From positions 124,001 to 188,000 of the forward strand of contig NZ_BPEW01000004.1 in the NCBI RefSeq assembly GCF_019654975.1: 64,000 nt of DNA. Direction: 5' to 3'. The translations under genes were made by a program, and so were the position numbers. The DNA comes from Shewanella sp. c952. GTDB taxonomy: Bacteria; Pseudomonadota; Gammaproteobacteria; Enterobacterales; Shewanellaceae. The notes beneath the pieces were generated by a model. That model saw only the letters and a program-made list of their open reading frames with translations. It did no database searches and was not told the origin of the DNA. Below are positions 35,178-44,621 of the stretch, piece after piece. Each line of letters starts with the position of its first letter. Positions within the stretch are counted from its first letter, which is position 1.

Positions 35178-36098
35178 ATGCAAAACAGCCATAATAAAAA
35201 TAACAGTCAACTCCTCAACATTGGCTTGCTCAGCGTAGCAATAGCCGCAACAACATGCTCTGCGCAAGATCTAGAGCCTAGAAGCTATACCAACATTCCC
35301 ATCGGAATGAACTTTTTAGTTGTCGGCGCTGCACATTCTGAAGGTGAACTGTCACCAGCACCAACTGCGCCAATCGAAAATGCTGATATCAACATTAATG
35401 CCGCCGTTATCGGTTACGCCCATACTTTTGCACTGGCAGGGAAATCATCGAAAATTGATATGACCGCGAGTCGACTTTGCTATAAAGGCAGCGCTGATTT
35501 TCAAGGCGAACGAGTCACAGCTGATAGATGTGGCTATGGCGATGCTAATGTTCGACTCTCTTGGAACTTTTATGGTGCGCCAGCTTTAAAACCTGCCGAT
35601 TTTGCAGCATGGAAGCAAGGCGTTGTGGTCGGTACGAGTCTACAAATAACGGCCCCTACAGGAAGTTATGATAGAGATAAACTGCTTAATGCAGGTGCTA
35701 ATCGTTGGGTATTTAGACCAGGATTAGGTATGTCTCATAAACTCGGTGACTGGTATTACGATTTAATCGCTTCTGTGCGTTTTTACGGTGATAATGACGA
35801 GTATTTCAATGAGGTTAAGCTTGAGCAAGATCCACAATATACCCTACAGGGTCACCTAATTTACAACTTTAGCCGAGGTCACTGGCTATCACTCAATGCC
35901 AACTTTTATTTTGGCGGCGAAACCCACAAGGACAATATCGACTCGTTTGATTCGCAGGAGAACTCTCGTTTCGGCATCACCTATTCGGCGCCGATTAACA
36001 GAAGCAATAGCATTAAACTCTACGCTAGTACCGGGGTAGTCACTCAAGTCGGAAGCGATTTTGATACGCTCGGCGCTGTCTGGCAATACATATTCTAA
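35178..36098 (+). CDS. outer-membrane transporter-like protein (Phenol_MetA_deg family)
   Basis: 306 residues with a signal peptide (LLSVAIAATTCSAQ). The mature protein reads as alternating beta strands and carries MetA-pathway features. These are PIGMNFLVVGAAHSEGE near the start, a conserved middle segment TSLQITAPTGSYDRDKLLN, and GANRWVFRPGLGMSHKLGDW. Members are predicted outer-membrane channels; the substrate is unknown. No partner gene is adjacent. An AGGGATCATCA ribosome-site region precedes the ATG. Confidence 0.82.
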   Translation: MQNSHNKNNSQLLNIGLLSVAIAATTCSAQDLEPRSYTNIPIGMNFLVVGAAHSEGELSPAPTAPIENADININAAVIGYAHTFALAGKSSKIDMTASRLCYKGSADFQGERVTADRCGYGDANVRLSWNFYGAPALKPADFAAWKQGVVVGTSLQITAPTGSYDRDKLLNAGANRWVFRPGLGMSHKLGDWYYDLIASVRFYGDNDEYFNEVKLEQDPQYTLQGHLIYNFSRGHWLSLNANFYFGGETHKDNIDSFDSQENSRFGITYSAPINRSNSIKLYASTGVVTQVGSDFDTLGAVWQYIF

Positions 36099-36141
36099 AT
36101 ATGATTATCCATAAATATGCAGCTCAACTTAATGCACTAAT

Positions 36142-36175
36142 AAAAAAGGTTCAATGGCAGTATTACCGTTGAACC
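36142..36175 (-). terminator. terminator downstream of the uL16 hydroxylase gene
   Basis: On the minus strand GGTTCAACGG pairs with CCATTGAACC (one mismatch), followed by six T. It lies 39 bp after the roxA stop. Confidence 0.7.
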
Positions 36176-36213
36176 AGTTCTATTGGTAGTCAAGCATTTA
36201 CAAATGCTAGCAG

Positions 36214-37359
36214 TTACTCAATATCGTCGAAATACCAGTAACCAGCATTAACCCAATCAGTTAATTGATTGAGTGCTTCATCATCAGCCAACCAAGGAGT
36301 TAGCGCCTCTAGAGTTAGCTGCTGCGAGTCACATAACAGTGCGATTAACGACTCTTTAGTTTTGCCTAGTTGGATCTGTTCACCATTTATATAGAGCATG
36401 CCATCAGCGACTGTTGCTTCAAAATACAAACAGCGCAGGCCACCAAGCTTAACTAACGGCTGTTGCTTTAACTGCTCAGTCACGTCAAGAGTTTGAAAAC
36501 CTAAATGGTCTTCAGGTAAATCAAGTTCACATTTCGACTGAGTAAGATAACGACCACTAAACTCACTGATTAGCTTGTCATCTAACGTGCTGAATAACTG
36601 CTGCTTAATGCGAGCTAAGTCGGAGTGATTGACCACGCCAGAGCCATTAGCTAGTTCACGGTCCGGATCGGCAATCTGCTCATTACACAGATCGTTATCG
36701 ATAATGTGATCAGCCATTGCGCTCACCATGTCTTTCGCAGAGGCTGTTCGATAACCGACAGAGAAACTCATCGAAGGCTCAAGAGTCACACCATCATGAG
36801 GATACCCCGGTGGTAGATACAAAATATCACCAGGCAACAATTCAACATCTATGATCGGATCAAATGCTTCTGTATGCAGCAATGCAGGGTGAGCTGCAAA
36901 TTCTTTGTGAGGACCAAGATCCCCAACTCGCCAACGACGGCGACCCGAGCCTTGGCAGATAAACACATCGTAAAGGTCAATATGAGGGCCAACTCCGCCA
37001 CCAGGTGTGGCATAGCTCACCATGACATCATCAAAACGCCAGCGTGGGATAAAATCAAAACATTGAATTAACTCTTCTGCTTCCGGTAACCAGTTATTCA
37101 GTGCTTGAACAATCAAGGTCCAATCTTTTTCACCAAGTTCTTCGTAAGATTCAAATGGTCCAAACTCAGCTTGCCACTCATCGTTTGCCTTGAAGACTCG
37201 GCGAGATTCAACCAATTCATCACAAGCAAGCCCCGCCATCTCTTCAGGAGAAAGCAGATCATGAAAATTTTTAAAGCCCTGACGGATCACCAGTGGTTTT
37301 TTTTGCCAGTATTGCTCTAAGAACTGCTGCGGCGTAATACCATTTAAATCTAATTGCAT
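36214..37359 (-). CDS. roxA: ribosomal protein uL16 arginine 3-hydroxylase (RoxA/YcfD)
   Basis: 381 residues. A JmjC-type cupin domain has Fe(II) ligands His126 and Asp128 in GPHIDLYD and His188 in GYPHDG, with VGYRTAS closing the core. A dimerisation region and a C-terminal winged-helix-like part (LITLEAL-type helices, about 300-381) follow, as in E. coli YcfD. The enzyme hydroxylates an arginine of ribosomal protein L16 using 2-oxoglutarate and oxygen. Length and motif order are normal. Divergent from the exonuclease gene. Confidence 0.92.
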   Translation of the reverse strand: MQLDLNGITPQQFLEQYWQKKPLVIRQGFKNFHDLLSPEEMAGLACDELVESRRVFKANDEWQAEFGPFESYEELGEKDWTLIVQALNNWLPEAEELIQCFDFIPRWRFDDVMVSYATPGGGVGPHIDLYDVFICQGSGRRRWRVGDLGPHKEFAAHPALLHTEAFDPIIDVELLPGDILYLPPGYPHDGVTLEPSMSFSVGYRTASAKDMVSAMADHIIDNDLCNEQIADPDRELANGSGVVNHSDLARIKQQLFSTLDDKLISEFSGRYLTQSKCELDLPEDHLGFQTLDVTEQLKQQPLVKLGGLRCLYFEATVADGMLYINGEQIQLGKTKESLIALLCDSQQLTLEALTPWLADDEALNQLTDWVNAGYWYFDDIE

Positions 37360-37530
37360 ATTTATTACTCACTAAAATTTGCGGCGATCCTAGCAAGCAT
37401 TAGCATTAAGTTATTTGGGCAAGATCATAAATTGGCGATTTAGTCATAATACAATTTGCACTACATTTAAATTGACTCCCCACAATGTCGCTCTACAATA
37501 TGCACAAACTCTACTGGTAAGAACTGCACA

Positions 37531-38199
37531 TTGGCACACTCTTTTGCTTCACTCCACTCTCCAAACCTCCAAAATGATATAGCCCTAGATGCAAGTACAG
37601 TCATAGTGCTCGATTTTGAAACCACTGGCCTGTCTCCAAACCAAGGCGACCGAGCCATTGAAATTGGTGCGGTAAAATTACAAGACGGTATTGTTATTGA
37701 ACGTTTTCAAGAGCTAATGAATCCAGGCTTTCGTGTTAGCGGTTTTATCGAGAGTTACACCGGTATTAGCAATCAAATGCTAAATAGTGCAGCTCCTTGT
37801 GATGAAGTCATGGATCAGTTTGCTGACTTTATCGCTGACTATAATATGGTTGCCCATAATGCATCTTTCGACCAACGATTCTTAGATGCCGAGCTGAACG
37901 CAATTGGACGTGGTTATAACGGTCAGTTTGCTTGCTCGATGTTGATTGCTAGAAGGCTATATCAAGAAGCGCCAAACCATAAACTTGGTAGTTTAATCAG
38001 TTACAAGCAGATTAAACATGATGGTGTTTTTCATAGAGCGTTAGCGGATTCAGAGATGACAGCCGATTTATGGTTAGCAATGTTAGATGATCTTAAGCAA
38101 GATCATTGTATTGAAAATGCGGAGTTTAGATTGATGCAAACGATAACAAAGCAGAGCAAAGCCAACGTATTTAGATTTTTGTCTAATTACAGTAACTAA
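37531..38199 (+). CDS. DEDDh 3'-5' exonuclease (DnaQ-like)
   Basis: 222 residues beginning at a TTG codon at 37531; the ribosome site (GGTAAG) is modest. Exo motifs are VLDFETTGLSP (Asp28, Glu30), HNASFDQRF (Asp114) and HRALADSEMT (His168, Asp173), the DEDDh set of DnaQ/PolC-type exonucleases. It is shorter than DnaQ and lacks the theta/alpha-binding tail I would expect, so it is probably a stand-alone repair or RNA-processing exonuclease. It converges on the LacI-family regulator gene. Confidence 0.88.
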   Translation: MAHSFASLHSPNLQNDIALDASTVIVLDFETTGLSPNQGDRAIEIGAVKLQDGIVIERFQELMNPGFRVSGFIESYTGISNQMLNSAAPCDEVMDQFADFIADYNMVAHNASFDQRFLDAELNAIGRGYNGQFACSMLIARRLYQEAPNHKLGSLISYKQIKHDGVFHRALADSEMTADLWLAMLDDLKQDHCIENAEFRLMQTITKQSKANVFRFLSNYSN

Positions 38200-38207
38200 C
38201 GCCTTAT

Positions 38208-38236
38208 GCCGAGCATGACATGTTTTATCGCTCGGC
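38208..38236. other. hairpin between convergent genes
   Basis: GCCGAGC and GCTCGGC form a perfect 7-bp stem with a 15-base loop. There is no T tract on either side, so it is a weak terminator at most. Confidence 0.4.
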
Positions 38237-38249
38237 GGTTAAAAAGTTG

Positions 38250-39266
38250 CTACGCCGACTGACGCACCACTAAGTTAGTCGGGATCAGCTGCGGTGATAC
38301 CTCTTCACCGTTAATCAGTTTAAGTACACTCTCAACCAAGATTTCACCTGCAAGCATGGTATTTTGCTTAATCGTCGTTAATGGCGGATTAGCAAAACTG
38401 GCCACTGGAATATCGTCATAGCCCATTACAGCAACATCTGCTGGAACCGACAACCCTTTAGCGTTAAGCGCCCTTATGGCACCTATTGCGATAAGATCGC
38501 TCGCCGCAAAAATCGCATCGAAAGTCTCACCGCTATGCAATAAATCATTGGTCGCATCAAATCCCGATGTTTCAGTGCTTATCGCTGCAAACTGTATGGC
38601 ATTATTCTCTTTGATTCCAGCTGTTTTCAGTGCGGCTAAATGACCTAAATAACGGTCACGGAACTCAGGACTATGGCTGGATGAATCGCCAATAAAAGCA
38701 ATATTGCGATGCCCTTTTGACAAAAGATGCTCAGTAGCACTCAAGCCACCTTGATGGTTATCACAACCAATGGTTAGTACCGATTTATGATTATGCTCCG
38801 CGCCCCAAATGACAAAGTGAGTATTTTGTTCCAATAATTTTGCAAGCTTTCTTTCGTAGTCAACGAAATCACCATAGCCGAGTAAAATAATACCATCGGC
38901 CTTATTACTGTCTTCATAATCAGCATGCCAATCACTGCTTAACTGTTGAAACGAAACCAGCAGATCATAGCCCTTTTGCGCAGAAGCTCTGGTAATCGAG
39001 CCCAGCATAGAGAGAAAAAAAGGATTAATCAGCGAGTCATCATTGGTAGGATCTTCACAAAGCAATAGCGCAAGCGTCTGACTGTTTTGCATCCTTAAGT
39101 TACTGGCGTTCTTATCAACTTTATAGTTAAGTTCTTTTGCAATTGCTTGGATACGTTGACGAGTTTCTAAATTAACCAACGGACTGTCCCTTAAGGCTCT
39201 AGAGACTGTTGATTGAGACACTCCTGCTTTATAAGCTATATCAATGGACGTTGCTTTTGTAACCAT
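38250..39266 (-). CDS. malR: LacI-family repressor, probable regulator of the maltodextrin genes
   Basis: 338 residues from the ATG at 39266; a GTG four codons earlier lies too close to its ribosome site. The N-terminal helix-turn-helix is SIDIAYKAGVSQSTVSRALR with the hinge ELNYKVDKNASNLR. A periplasmic-binding-protein-like sensor domain follows (LALLLCEDPTNDDS ... MGYDDIPVASFANPPLTTIK). It is the only LacI-type gene in the window, and four LacI-type operators lie at the sugar genes, so it is the natural candidate for their repressor. It sits 5 kb outside that locus, so this assignment is inference. A tandem repeat upstream may be part of its promoter. Confidence 0.82.
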   Translation of the reverse strand: MVTKATSIDIAYKAGVSQSTVSRALRDSPLVNLETRQRIQAIAKELNYKVDKNASNLRMQNSQTLALLLCEDPTNDDSLINPFFLSMLGSITRASAQKGYDLLVSFQQLSSDWHADYEDSNKADGIILLGYGDFVDYERKLAKLLEQNTHFVIWGAEHNHKSVLTIGCDNHQGGLSATEHLLSKGHRNIAFIGDSSSHSPEFRDRYLGHLAALKTAGIKENNAIQFAAISTETSGFDATNDLLHSGETFDAIFAASDLIAIGAIRALNAKGLSVPADVAVMGYDDIPVASFANPPLTTIKQNTMLAGEILVESVLKLINGEEVSPQLIPTNLVVRQSA

Positions 39267-39291
39267 GATGTCTTTCACACCTTTATTATAG

Positions 39292-39313
39292 TTTTATGTA
39301 GTTTTTATGTAGT
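39292..39313. repeat. 11-bp perfect tandem repeat upstream of the LacI-family gene
   Basis: TTTTATGTAGT occurs twice head to tail, ending 26 bp before the regulator start codon. It could be a regulator site or slippage product. Confidence 0.5.
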
Positions 39314-39363
39314 TACTTGCATCACTCTCATCAATATAGCTCAACAGCAATATTTGAATCTGC

Positions 39364-40062
39364 TTATATGCCTAACTCATCAAACAGGTCGTCTGCACTG
39401 CTCATTTGCGTCTCTTTAGAGCTTGCAACAGGTTTAATCTGCTGAGGGGTACTGCCTTGTCCATGCTCAGCTAACAGATCGTCTAAGTCAAAATCTTCGT
39501 CAGCATCGAAATCCGTTAACTTAATAAACTCTGTTTTATCCATCGCAAACTCAAGATAAAAAATATGATTGTTTTGAGTTTTAAAAGAAACCCTTCTCGC
39601 TACCGCTTCATCAAGGTTAGTATCAACCGAAATAGTCAGTTCTTTATTAATGGTCAACATTTTTGGCTGGCTTTGACTAATTGAGGTCTGTAATTCTTTA
39701 CTGATTTTGTTGATGAAATCCCCTAGCATTTGGTTCATCAACTCACCCATCACATTACCGACTTCATCAGAGGTGTGCGAGAACGCCAATTCTGACTCAG
39801 GCATGCCCATATTAAGCATATACTCTCGATAGATCTCAATCGCTGCTGGCGCCGAGAAGTTAATCACTACTAGACCAGAGAAACCACCATCAAAAATAGA
39901 AAAACAACCTAAATCAGGTTTTAAGCAAGTACGTGTAATCGACTGCACCATTCCAGCATGAGTGATCTGGCTATTGGTGGTACTAGAAAGTACATGAGAG
40001 ACTGATATACAAAGCTTACGTAATATGTCATCAGTGGTGACAGAATCTTGCGTTGTTAGCAT
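39364..40062 (-). CDS. DUF3334 (CheX-like) protein
   Basis: 232 residues, soluble. The central region SDEVGNVMGELMNQMLGDFI resembles the active-site helix pattern of CheC/CheX chemotaxis phosphatases, and FDGGFSGLVVINFSAPAAIE fits the preceding strand. The C-terminal 45 residues are acidic and low complexity, ending SADDLFDELGI. It belongs, as I recall, to DUF3334, common in Shewanella and Vibrio. It is divergent from a chemoreceptor gene, which supports a role in chemotaxis or motility signalling, not demonstrated. Confidence 0.75.
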   Translation of the reverse strand: MLTTQDSVTTDDILRKLCISVSHVLSSTTNSQITHAGMVQSITRTCLKPDLGCFSIFDGGFSGLVVINFSAPAAIEIYREYMLNMGMPESELAFSHTSDEVGNVMGELMNQMLGDFINKISKELQTSISQSQPKMLTINKELTISVDTNLDEAVARRVSFKTQNNHIFYLEFAMDKTEFIKLTDFDADEDFDLDDLLAEHGQGSTPQQIKPVASSKETQMSSADDLFDELGI

Positions 40063-40399
40063 AATGAAAACCTTCTTGTTGTAATCTTTTCATAGTGCCG
40101 TAAACCTTTAACAAAACAAAGCAAAAACATAGCCAAATTGGAGAATTATTGCTAACTCGTACAGTCTTTAGCCAATCGTCTTCATTCAATCGGCGACCTT
40201 TTTATTCTTTAGCACTTCTAGACGAGTGAAAGTGGGACACTATGACTATTAACAGCCGTAATTAAGCGACTAAGAATGAAAAGCGGCTAAAGAACCGATA
40301 CAGTTAACATATTAAAAATAAACATAATCTTAACTGTTCTTTTTAGTCAAAATAAGCGCTACATTGAGCTTACTCTTTTTTTAGTAGAGCTTAGTTATT
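40063..40399. other. divergent intergenic region, DUF3334 / chemoreceptor
   Basis: 337 bp, AT-rich, presumably holding both promoters. I looked for a flagellar sigma-28 promoter (TAAAGTTT-N11-GCCGATAA) on both strands. I saw only isolated partial matches (CTAAAG, ACCGATAC) with wrong spacing. No other structure recognised. Confidence 0.4.
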
Positions 40400-42040
40400 A
40401 TGACAGCCATTTTAAGACAACTTACCATCCTCCAGCGACTGATTTTAATGCTTATGCTCGCTGCGATTGGCACTGTTGTGTTTGCCAGTTTTTCGATCAA
40501 TGAGCAATACAACAATCTTGTATCCCAGAAGTTGCAGCAAAATGATGCTCAACTGAATACTGTCGTTAGTATTATTGAGGCCCATAGGCAACAAGTCCTT
40601 AATGGCGAAATCTCAGAAAAAGAGGCAAAACTTGAATCAGCAAGTCTTGTTGACCAAGTAAACTTCGGTAATGACGGTTATTTTATCCTTGCCGATAGCG
40701 ACAATACTATTTTGGCTCATGGCGGAAACAAGCAAGCAGTAGGCAGAAACATAGCGAGCATCAACCAATCCGGAAATGACACAACTCTTTCAGCACTGGT
40801 AGCTAAAGCTTCAACCGACGGTAGCGCAAAGGGAGAGGTTAACTTCACTAACCCACAAAGTAGGCAGTTAGAAGGTAAATTGGTAGAAGCTAGATATTAC
40901 CCTGCTTGGAACTGGACACTTATAACGGGGAGCTATAAAAGCGAGATCAGTTCGGTGATGTACTCAATGGCGATAGATTACCTCGTCATCATGTTGATGA
41001 TTTCAATTCCTATTTTTAGTTTCTTTCTGATGCTTAATCTTTCTATTACCGCACCACTAAAAGCTGCAATTGCAGCGATGAAAGATATCGCACAAGGTGA
41101 AGGCGATTTAACCAAGAGATTACCCACTAAAGGTAAAGATGAGGTTGCAGAGCTTGCAGAAGCATTTAACCTGTTTGTCATTAAAATTGCTGATACCGTC
41201 GCCCAATTACAACCTTTAGGTAAAAGTCTTGATGATGACGCTAATCGCTTGCTAAATGCAGTACAGGAATCCAATAGCAGTGTTGATCATTTGCATCAAG
41301 AGACTAGCAGCGTCGCCACGGCAATCAACGAGATGTTATCAACCACCCACGAAATGGCTACGAACACCAGTCAAGCTGCCGATGCAGCGAACAGTGTTAA
41401 GCAGCAGGCACAGCTAAGCATGGAAAAAATGGGCAGCACTTTAGACAATACCCAGCGCTTAGTTGAAGAGCTCAAAACATCAGAGCAGATCACCCATGAA
41501 CTCGGTAGTTCGTCACAGCAGATTGGCAGTATATTGGATGTCATTAGAGGCATAGCCGACCAAACGAACCTGCTAGCCCTTAACGCAGCGATTGAAGCTG
41601 CTCGAGCCGGAGCTCATGGCCGAGGTTTTGCCGTTGTAGCTGACGAGGTACGCGCACTCGCGAATCGTACTCAAGACTCAACCAATGAAATCCAGAAGAT
41701 AATTACTGAAATCCAATCCGGTGTTGGCTCGGTAGTCTCAAGTAATGAGCGTACACAGCAGCAGTCTGAACAAGTACAAACCCAAGCCAAAGGTGTGGGT
41801 GATTCCCTAGGAGAAATCTTAGCCTTAATCGCGCATATTAGTGATATGAACACCCAGTTAGCCAGTGCGACAGAAGAGCAATCTTTGGTAACAGAAGAGA
41901 TTAATCGCAACATTTGCAGTATCACCGAATTAACTGAAGTCTCTGTCAAAGCGAATGAAAGTAATCATCATGCCGCGGTATCTTTGCAATCTATTAGCCA
42001 GAACTCAGCAAAAACCTTAGGTCAATTCAAGGTAAGCTAA
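40400..42040 (+). CDS. methyl-accepting chemotaxis protein
   Basis: 546 residues. Membrane helix 1 lies at about 12-30 and helix 2 at about 190-213 ([19 protein letters not shown]). The periplasmic part between them is a single-Cache domain ([21 protein letters not shown] ... [13 protein letters not shown]). A HAMP segment ([15 protein letters not shown]) precedes the cytoplasmic signalling hairpin with the invariant tip [20 protein letters not shown]. The ligand cannot be read from the sequence; sCache domains often bind small carboxylates. Monocistronic, with a terminator directly downstream. Confidence 0.93.
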   Translation: MTAILRQLTILQRLILMLMLAAIGTVVFASFSINEQYNNLVSQKLQQNDAQLNTVVSIIEAHRQQVLNGEISEKEAKLESASLVDQVNFGNDGYFILADSDNTILAHGGNKQAVGRNIASINQSGNDTTLSALVAKASTDGSAKGEVNFTNPQSRQLEGKLVEARYYPAWNWTLITGSYKSEISSVMYSMAIDYLVIMLMISIPIFSFFLMLNLSITAPLKAAIAAMKDIAQGEGDLTKRLPTKGKDEVAELAEAFNLFVIKIADTVAQLQPLGKSLDDDANRLLNAVQESNSSVDHLHQETSSVATAINEMLSTTHEMATNTSQAADAANSVKQQAQLSMEKMGSTLDNTQRLVEELKTSEQITHELGSSSQQIGSILDVIRGIADQTNLLALNAAIEAARAGAHGRGFAVVADEVRALANRTQDSTNEIQKIITEIQSGVGSVVSSNERTQQQSEQVQTQAKGVGDSLGEILALIAHISDMNTQLASATEEQSLVTEEINRNICSITELTEVSVKANESNHHAAVSLQSISQNSAKTLGQFKVS

Positions 42041-42058
42041 ACATCATTTCCACACTCT

Positions 42059-42085
42059 AAAAGGGGCATTATTTGCCCCTTTTTC
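42059..42085 (+). terminator. terminator after the chemoreceptor gene
   Basis: Stem AAAAGGGGCA / TGCCCCTTTT around TTATT, followed by a T tract. Confidence 0.87.
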
Positions 42086-42147
42086 ATTTCTAAAACTATG
42101 TTAAGCTAAATTCAATCTGGAAAACTCATCTAAACGGAATTGAATTT

Positions 42148-42540
42148 ATGGCACGTATGACATTAGCTGTTCACCCACAGCTTTTTACTATCCATAGTCT
42201 GGCTCCCGACACAATGGTGCCAAACGACATATTCCAACAAGAGATCTATTTTATAGGCAAGACACGGGAAGAGTTGTCGGTTGTCGTTACCTCCACTTTT
42301 GAAATGGACAGCTTAGAACAGGAACATGGCTGGAGTTGCTTAGAAGTGCTCGGGCCTTTAGGCTTTTCAATGACCGGTATTTTGGCGAGTGTATCTGGCG
42401 CACTAGCCGAGCAAAAAATATCCATCTTTGCAATTTCCACCTTTGATACTGATTACATTCTAGTAAAGGAAGAAACGCTTGCCGAGGCCACTAAAGCGCT
42501 CAAGAAAAAGAACTATCAGATAATTAATCATCAAGGGTAG
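42148..42540 (+). CDS. ACT-domain protein
   Basis: 130 residues made of two ACT-like halves. The C-terminal one reads VLGPLGFSMTGILASVSGAL, then ISIFAISTFDTDYILVKEE, typical of the small ACT_3/ACT_7 family related to the aspartate-kinase regulatory domain. Such domains bind amino acids; no catalytic part is present. It lies 49 bp upstream of ptsH, in the same direction, so it may be cotranscribed with the PTS genes. Confidence 0.85.
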   Translation: MARMTLAVHPQLFTIHSLAPDTMVPNDIFQQEIYFIGKTREELSVVVTSTFEMDSLEQEHGWSCLEVLGPLGFSMTGILASVSGALAEQKISIFAISTFDTDYILVKEETLAEATKALKKKNYQIINHQG

Positions 42541-42589
42541 TCACTGTGATGACTTAGCTACTCGTTTTGCGCTAAATAGAGAACAAGAT

Positions 42590-42847
42590 ATGTATCAGAA
42601 AACAGTCACTATTACCGCCAAACACGGTATACACACACGCCCTGCTGCACTTTTGGTTAAAAAAGCTAAATCATTCGATTGCGATATTTTGGTTGAATGT
42701 AACGGTAAACAAGCAAGTGCAAAAAGTTTATTTAAATTACAAACGCTTGGACTCTATTATGGTATCGAAGTAAAGGTGATTGCAGACGGTGAACAAGCAG
42801 AACAAGCCGTAGAAGAAGTTTCCGAATTACTGATTACTCTTAGTTAA
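42590..42847 (+). CDS. ptsH: phosphocarrier protein HPr
   Basis: 85 residues, full length. The phosphorylated His15 is in KHGIHTRPAA and the regulatory-site region is ASAKSLFKLQTLGL. HPr passes phosphate from enzyme I to EIIA. It is followed after 11 bp by ptsI. No sugar-specific EIIBC gene is near. Confidence 0.94.
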   Translation: MYQKTVTITAKHGIHTRPAALLVKKAKSFDCDILVECNGKQASAKSLFKLQTLGLYYGIEVKVIADGEQAEQAVEEVSELLITLS

Positions 42848-42858
42848 AAGGCTACGTC

Positions 42859-44565
42859 ATGTCTATTAAAGGTATTGTTGTTTCTTCAGGTGTTGCATTT
42901 GGGCAGGCCCTGCATTTAAACCTGCATCATGAAAAAATTGATTACCGTAGATTACCTACATCTCAAATAGCAGATGAACAACGAAAGTTAACCCAAGCCT
43001 TTAATAAACAGAAAAGTCATTTAGAAGAAGGCTTGGCAAAACTTGAGGTTGGATCTGAACACTACGATTTAATAGAAGCTGACATACTGGTTTTAGATGA
43101 TGAATCACTGTTAGAGATGGTGCTTACAGAGGTAGAGCAACTGCAGATTAATGCAGCCGTTGCTATTGAAAGGGTTTTTGCTCTACAAGCATCTGAACTT
43201 GAGCAATTGGACGATCCTTACCTCGCTAATAGAGCGCAAGATGTCTTATGCCTTGGCAGCCGGCTTATTGCGAGACTAAGTGGCGCCCAACATCTAGATC
43301 TCAGCCAATTAACTCAACCCACTATTATACTGGCGCATGACTTAACTCCGGCAGAATTTGCCATGCTACCGCTAGAGCACATTGCAGGCTTAGTACTTAA
43401 TACCGGCGGGCTGACCAGTCACACGGCAATTCTAGCTCGCAGTGCGGGCTTGCCCGCACTGTTAAGTTGTCACTTCACTCGGGCACAGATCCATAACGGC
43501 GACGAAGTCGTCCTTAATGCTATCAACGGAGAGCTTCACCTTAAGCCCACAGCCGAAACCTTTGAAAAGCTAACGGAGCTTCGTCTACAAGATGAGGCGC
43601 ATAAACAACAACTACTATTGCTTAAAGATCTGCCCACGCAGACACTGGATGGCCACAGCGTAGCACTCCTTGCCAATGTCGGTAGCTTGAATGAAATAAG
43701 CCATCTTACTGATGTTGGCGCTGAAGGGATCGGTTTGTTCAGAACAGAGTTCATGTTAATGAACACCACCACCATTCCGCAGGAAAAAATTCAGTATCAC
43801 TTTTACTGTGATGCGCTTCACCTGATGGATGGTAAGCCCTTTACCATAAGGACACTCGATGTTGGAGCGGATAAAGAACTCCCTTGTTTAAACCCCGCTT
43901 GTGAGGAAAACCCTGCATTAGGAGTCAGAGGCATACGCTATACCTTCGCTCACCCAGAAATATTGATTACTCAGCTGAAAGCTATTTTGCGGGCGGCAAA
44001 CCACGGGCCTATTAGATTAATGTTTCCAATGCTTAATCAAGTCGAGGAGCTAGATACCCTTTTTGATCTAATAGAACAATGTAAAGTGAGATTAAATGAA
44101 GAGGAGAAAGGCTTTGGCCAGCTTAGCTATGGCATAGTGGTAGAGACCCCCGCAGCGGTAATAAACCTTGAATCAATGCTACCTAGACTTGATTTTATTA
44201 GCATAGGCACCAACGATTTAACCCAGTATGCTATGGCTGCTGATAGAACTAACCCACAGCTAACAAGAGATTACCCGTCACTATCACCCGCTATTTTAAC
44301 CTTGATACAAATGACAATAGATAGTGCAAAAAAACACAATGTTAAAGTATCACTTTGCGGTGAGCTGGCCAGCGACCCCATCGTAGCACCACTTTTAGTT
44401 GGAATGGGAATTGACGAGCTCAGCGTCAACTTAGCGTCATTACTGGAAGTTAAGTCTGCCATAAGAGCCAGTTCACACCAAGCGTGTATAGCAATGGCAG
44501 AACAGGCACATAAATTAAAAAGAATCGAAGAATTAAATCTTTATCTAACAGGTCTTAATATATAG
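42859..44565 (+). CDS. ptsI: PTS enzyme I (phosphoenolpyruvate-protein phosphotransferase)
   Basis: 568 residues. An N-terminal domain carries the phosphorylated His188 in GGLTSHTAILARSAGLPA. The PEP-binding TIM barrel contains GAEGIGLFRTEFMLMN, RTLDVGADK and FISIGTNDLTQYAMAADR. The C-terminal active-site Cys is in SLCGELASDP. It transfers phosphate from PEP to HPr. Length is typical (E. coli 575). It lies between ptsH and crr, with a 56-bp gap to crr. Confidence 0.95.
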   Translation: MSIKGIVVSSGVAFGQALHLNLHHEKIDYRRLPTSQIADEQRKLTQAFNKQKSHLEEGLAKLEVGSEHYDLIEADILVLDDESLLEMVLTEVEQLQINAAVAIERVFALQASELEQLDDPYLANRAQDVLCLGSRLIARLSGAQHLDLSQLTQPTIILAHDLTPAEFAMLPLEHIAGLVLNTGGLTSHTAILARSAGLPALLSCHFTRAQIHNGDEVVLNAINGELHLKPTAETFEKLTELRLQDEAHKQQLLLLKDLPTQTLDGHSVALLANVGSLNEISHLTDVGAEGIGLFRTEFMLMNTTTIPQEKIQYHFYCDALHLMDGKPFTIRTLDVGADKELPCLNPACEENPALGVRGIRYTFAHPEILITQLKAILRAANHGPIRLMFPMLNQVEELDTLFDLIEQCKVRLNEEEKGFGQLSYGIVVETPAAVINLESMLPRLDFISIGTNDLTQYAMAADRTNPQLTRDYPSLSPAILTLIQMTIDSAKKHNVKVSLCGELASDPIVAPLLVGMGIDELSVNLASLLEVKSAIRASSHQACIAMAEQAHKLKRIEELNLYLTGLNI

Positions 44566-44621
44566 AGATATAATAAGTGCAGTCTAATTTGAATATAATA
44601 ATGATTCCAAGGGGCAAATAA

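Noticed and set aside
38208-38236. Strong terminator between the exonuclease and LacI-family genes
   Set aside because: The stem is good but neither side has a T tract.
40063-40399. Possible flagellar sigma-28 promoter for the chemoreceptor or DUF3334 gene
   Set aside because: Only isolated partial matches with wrong spacing were found.
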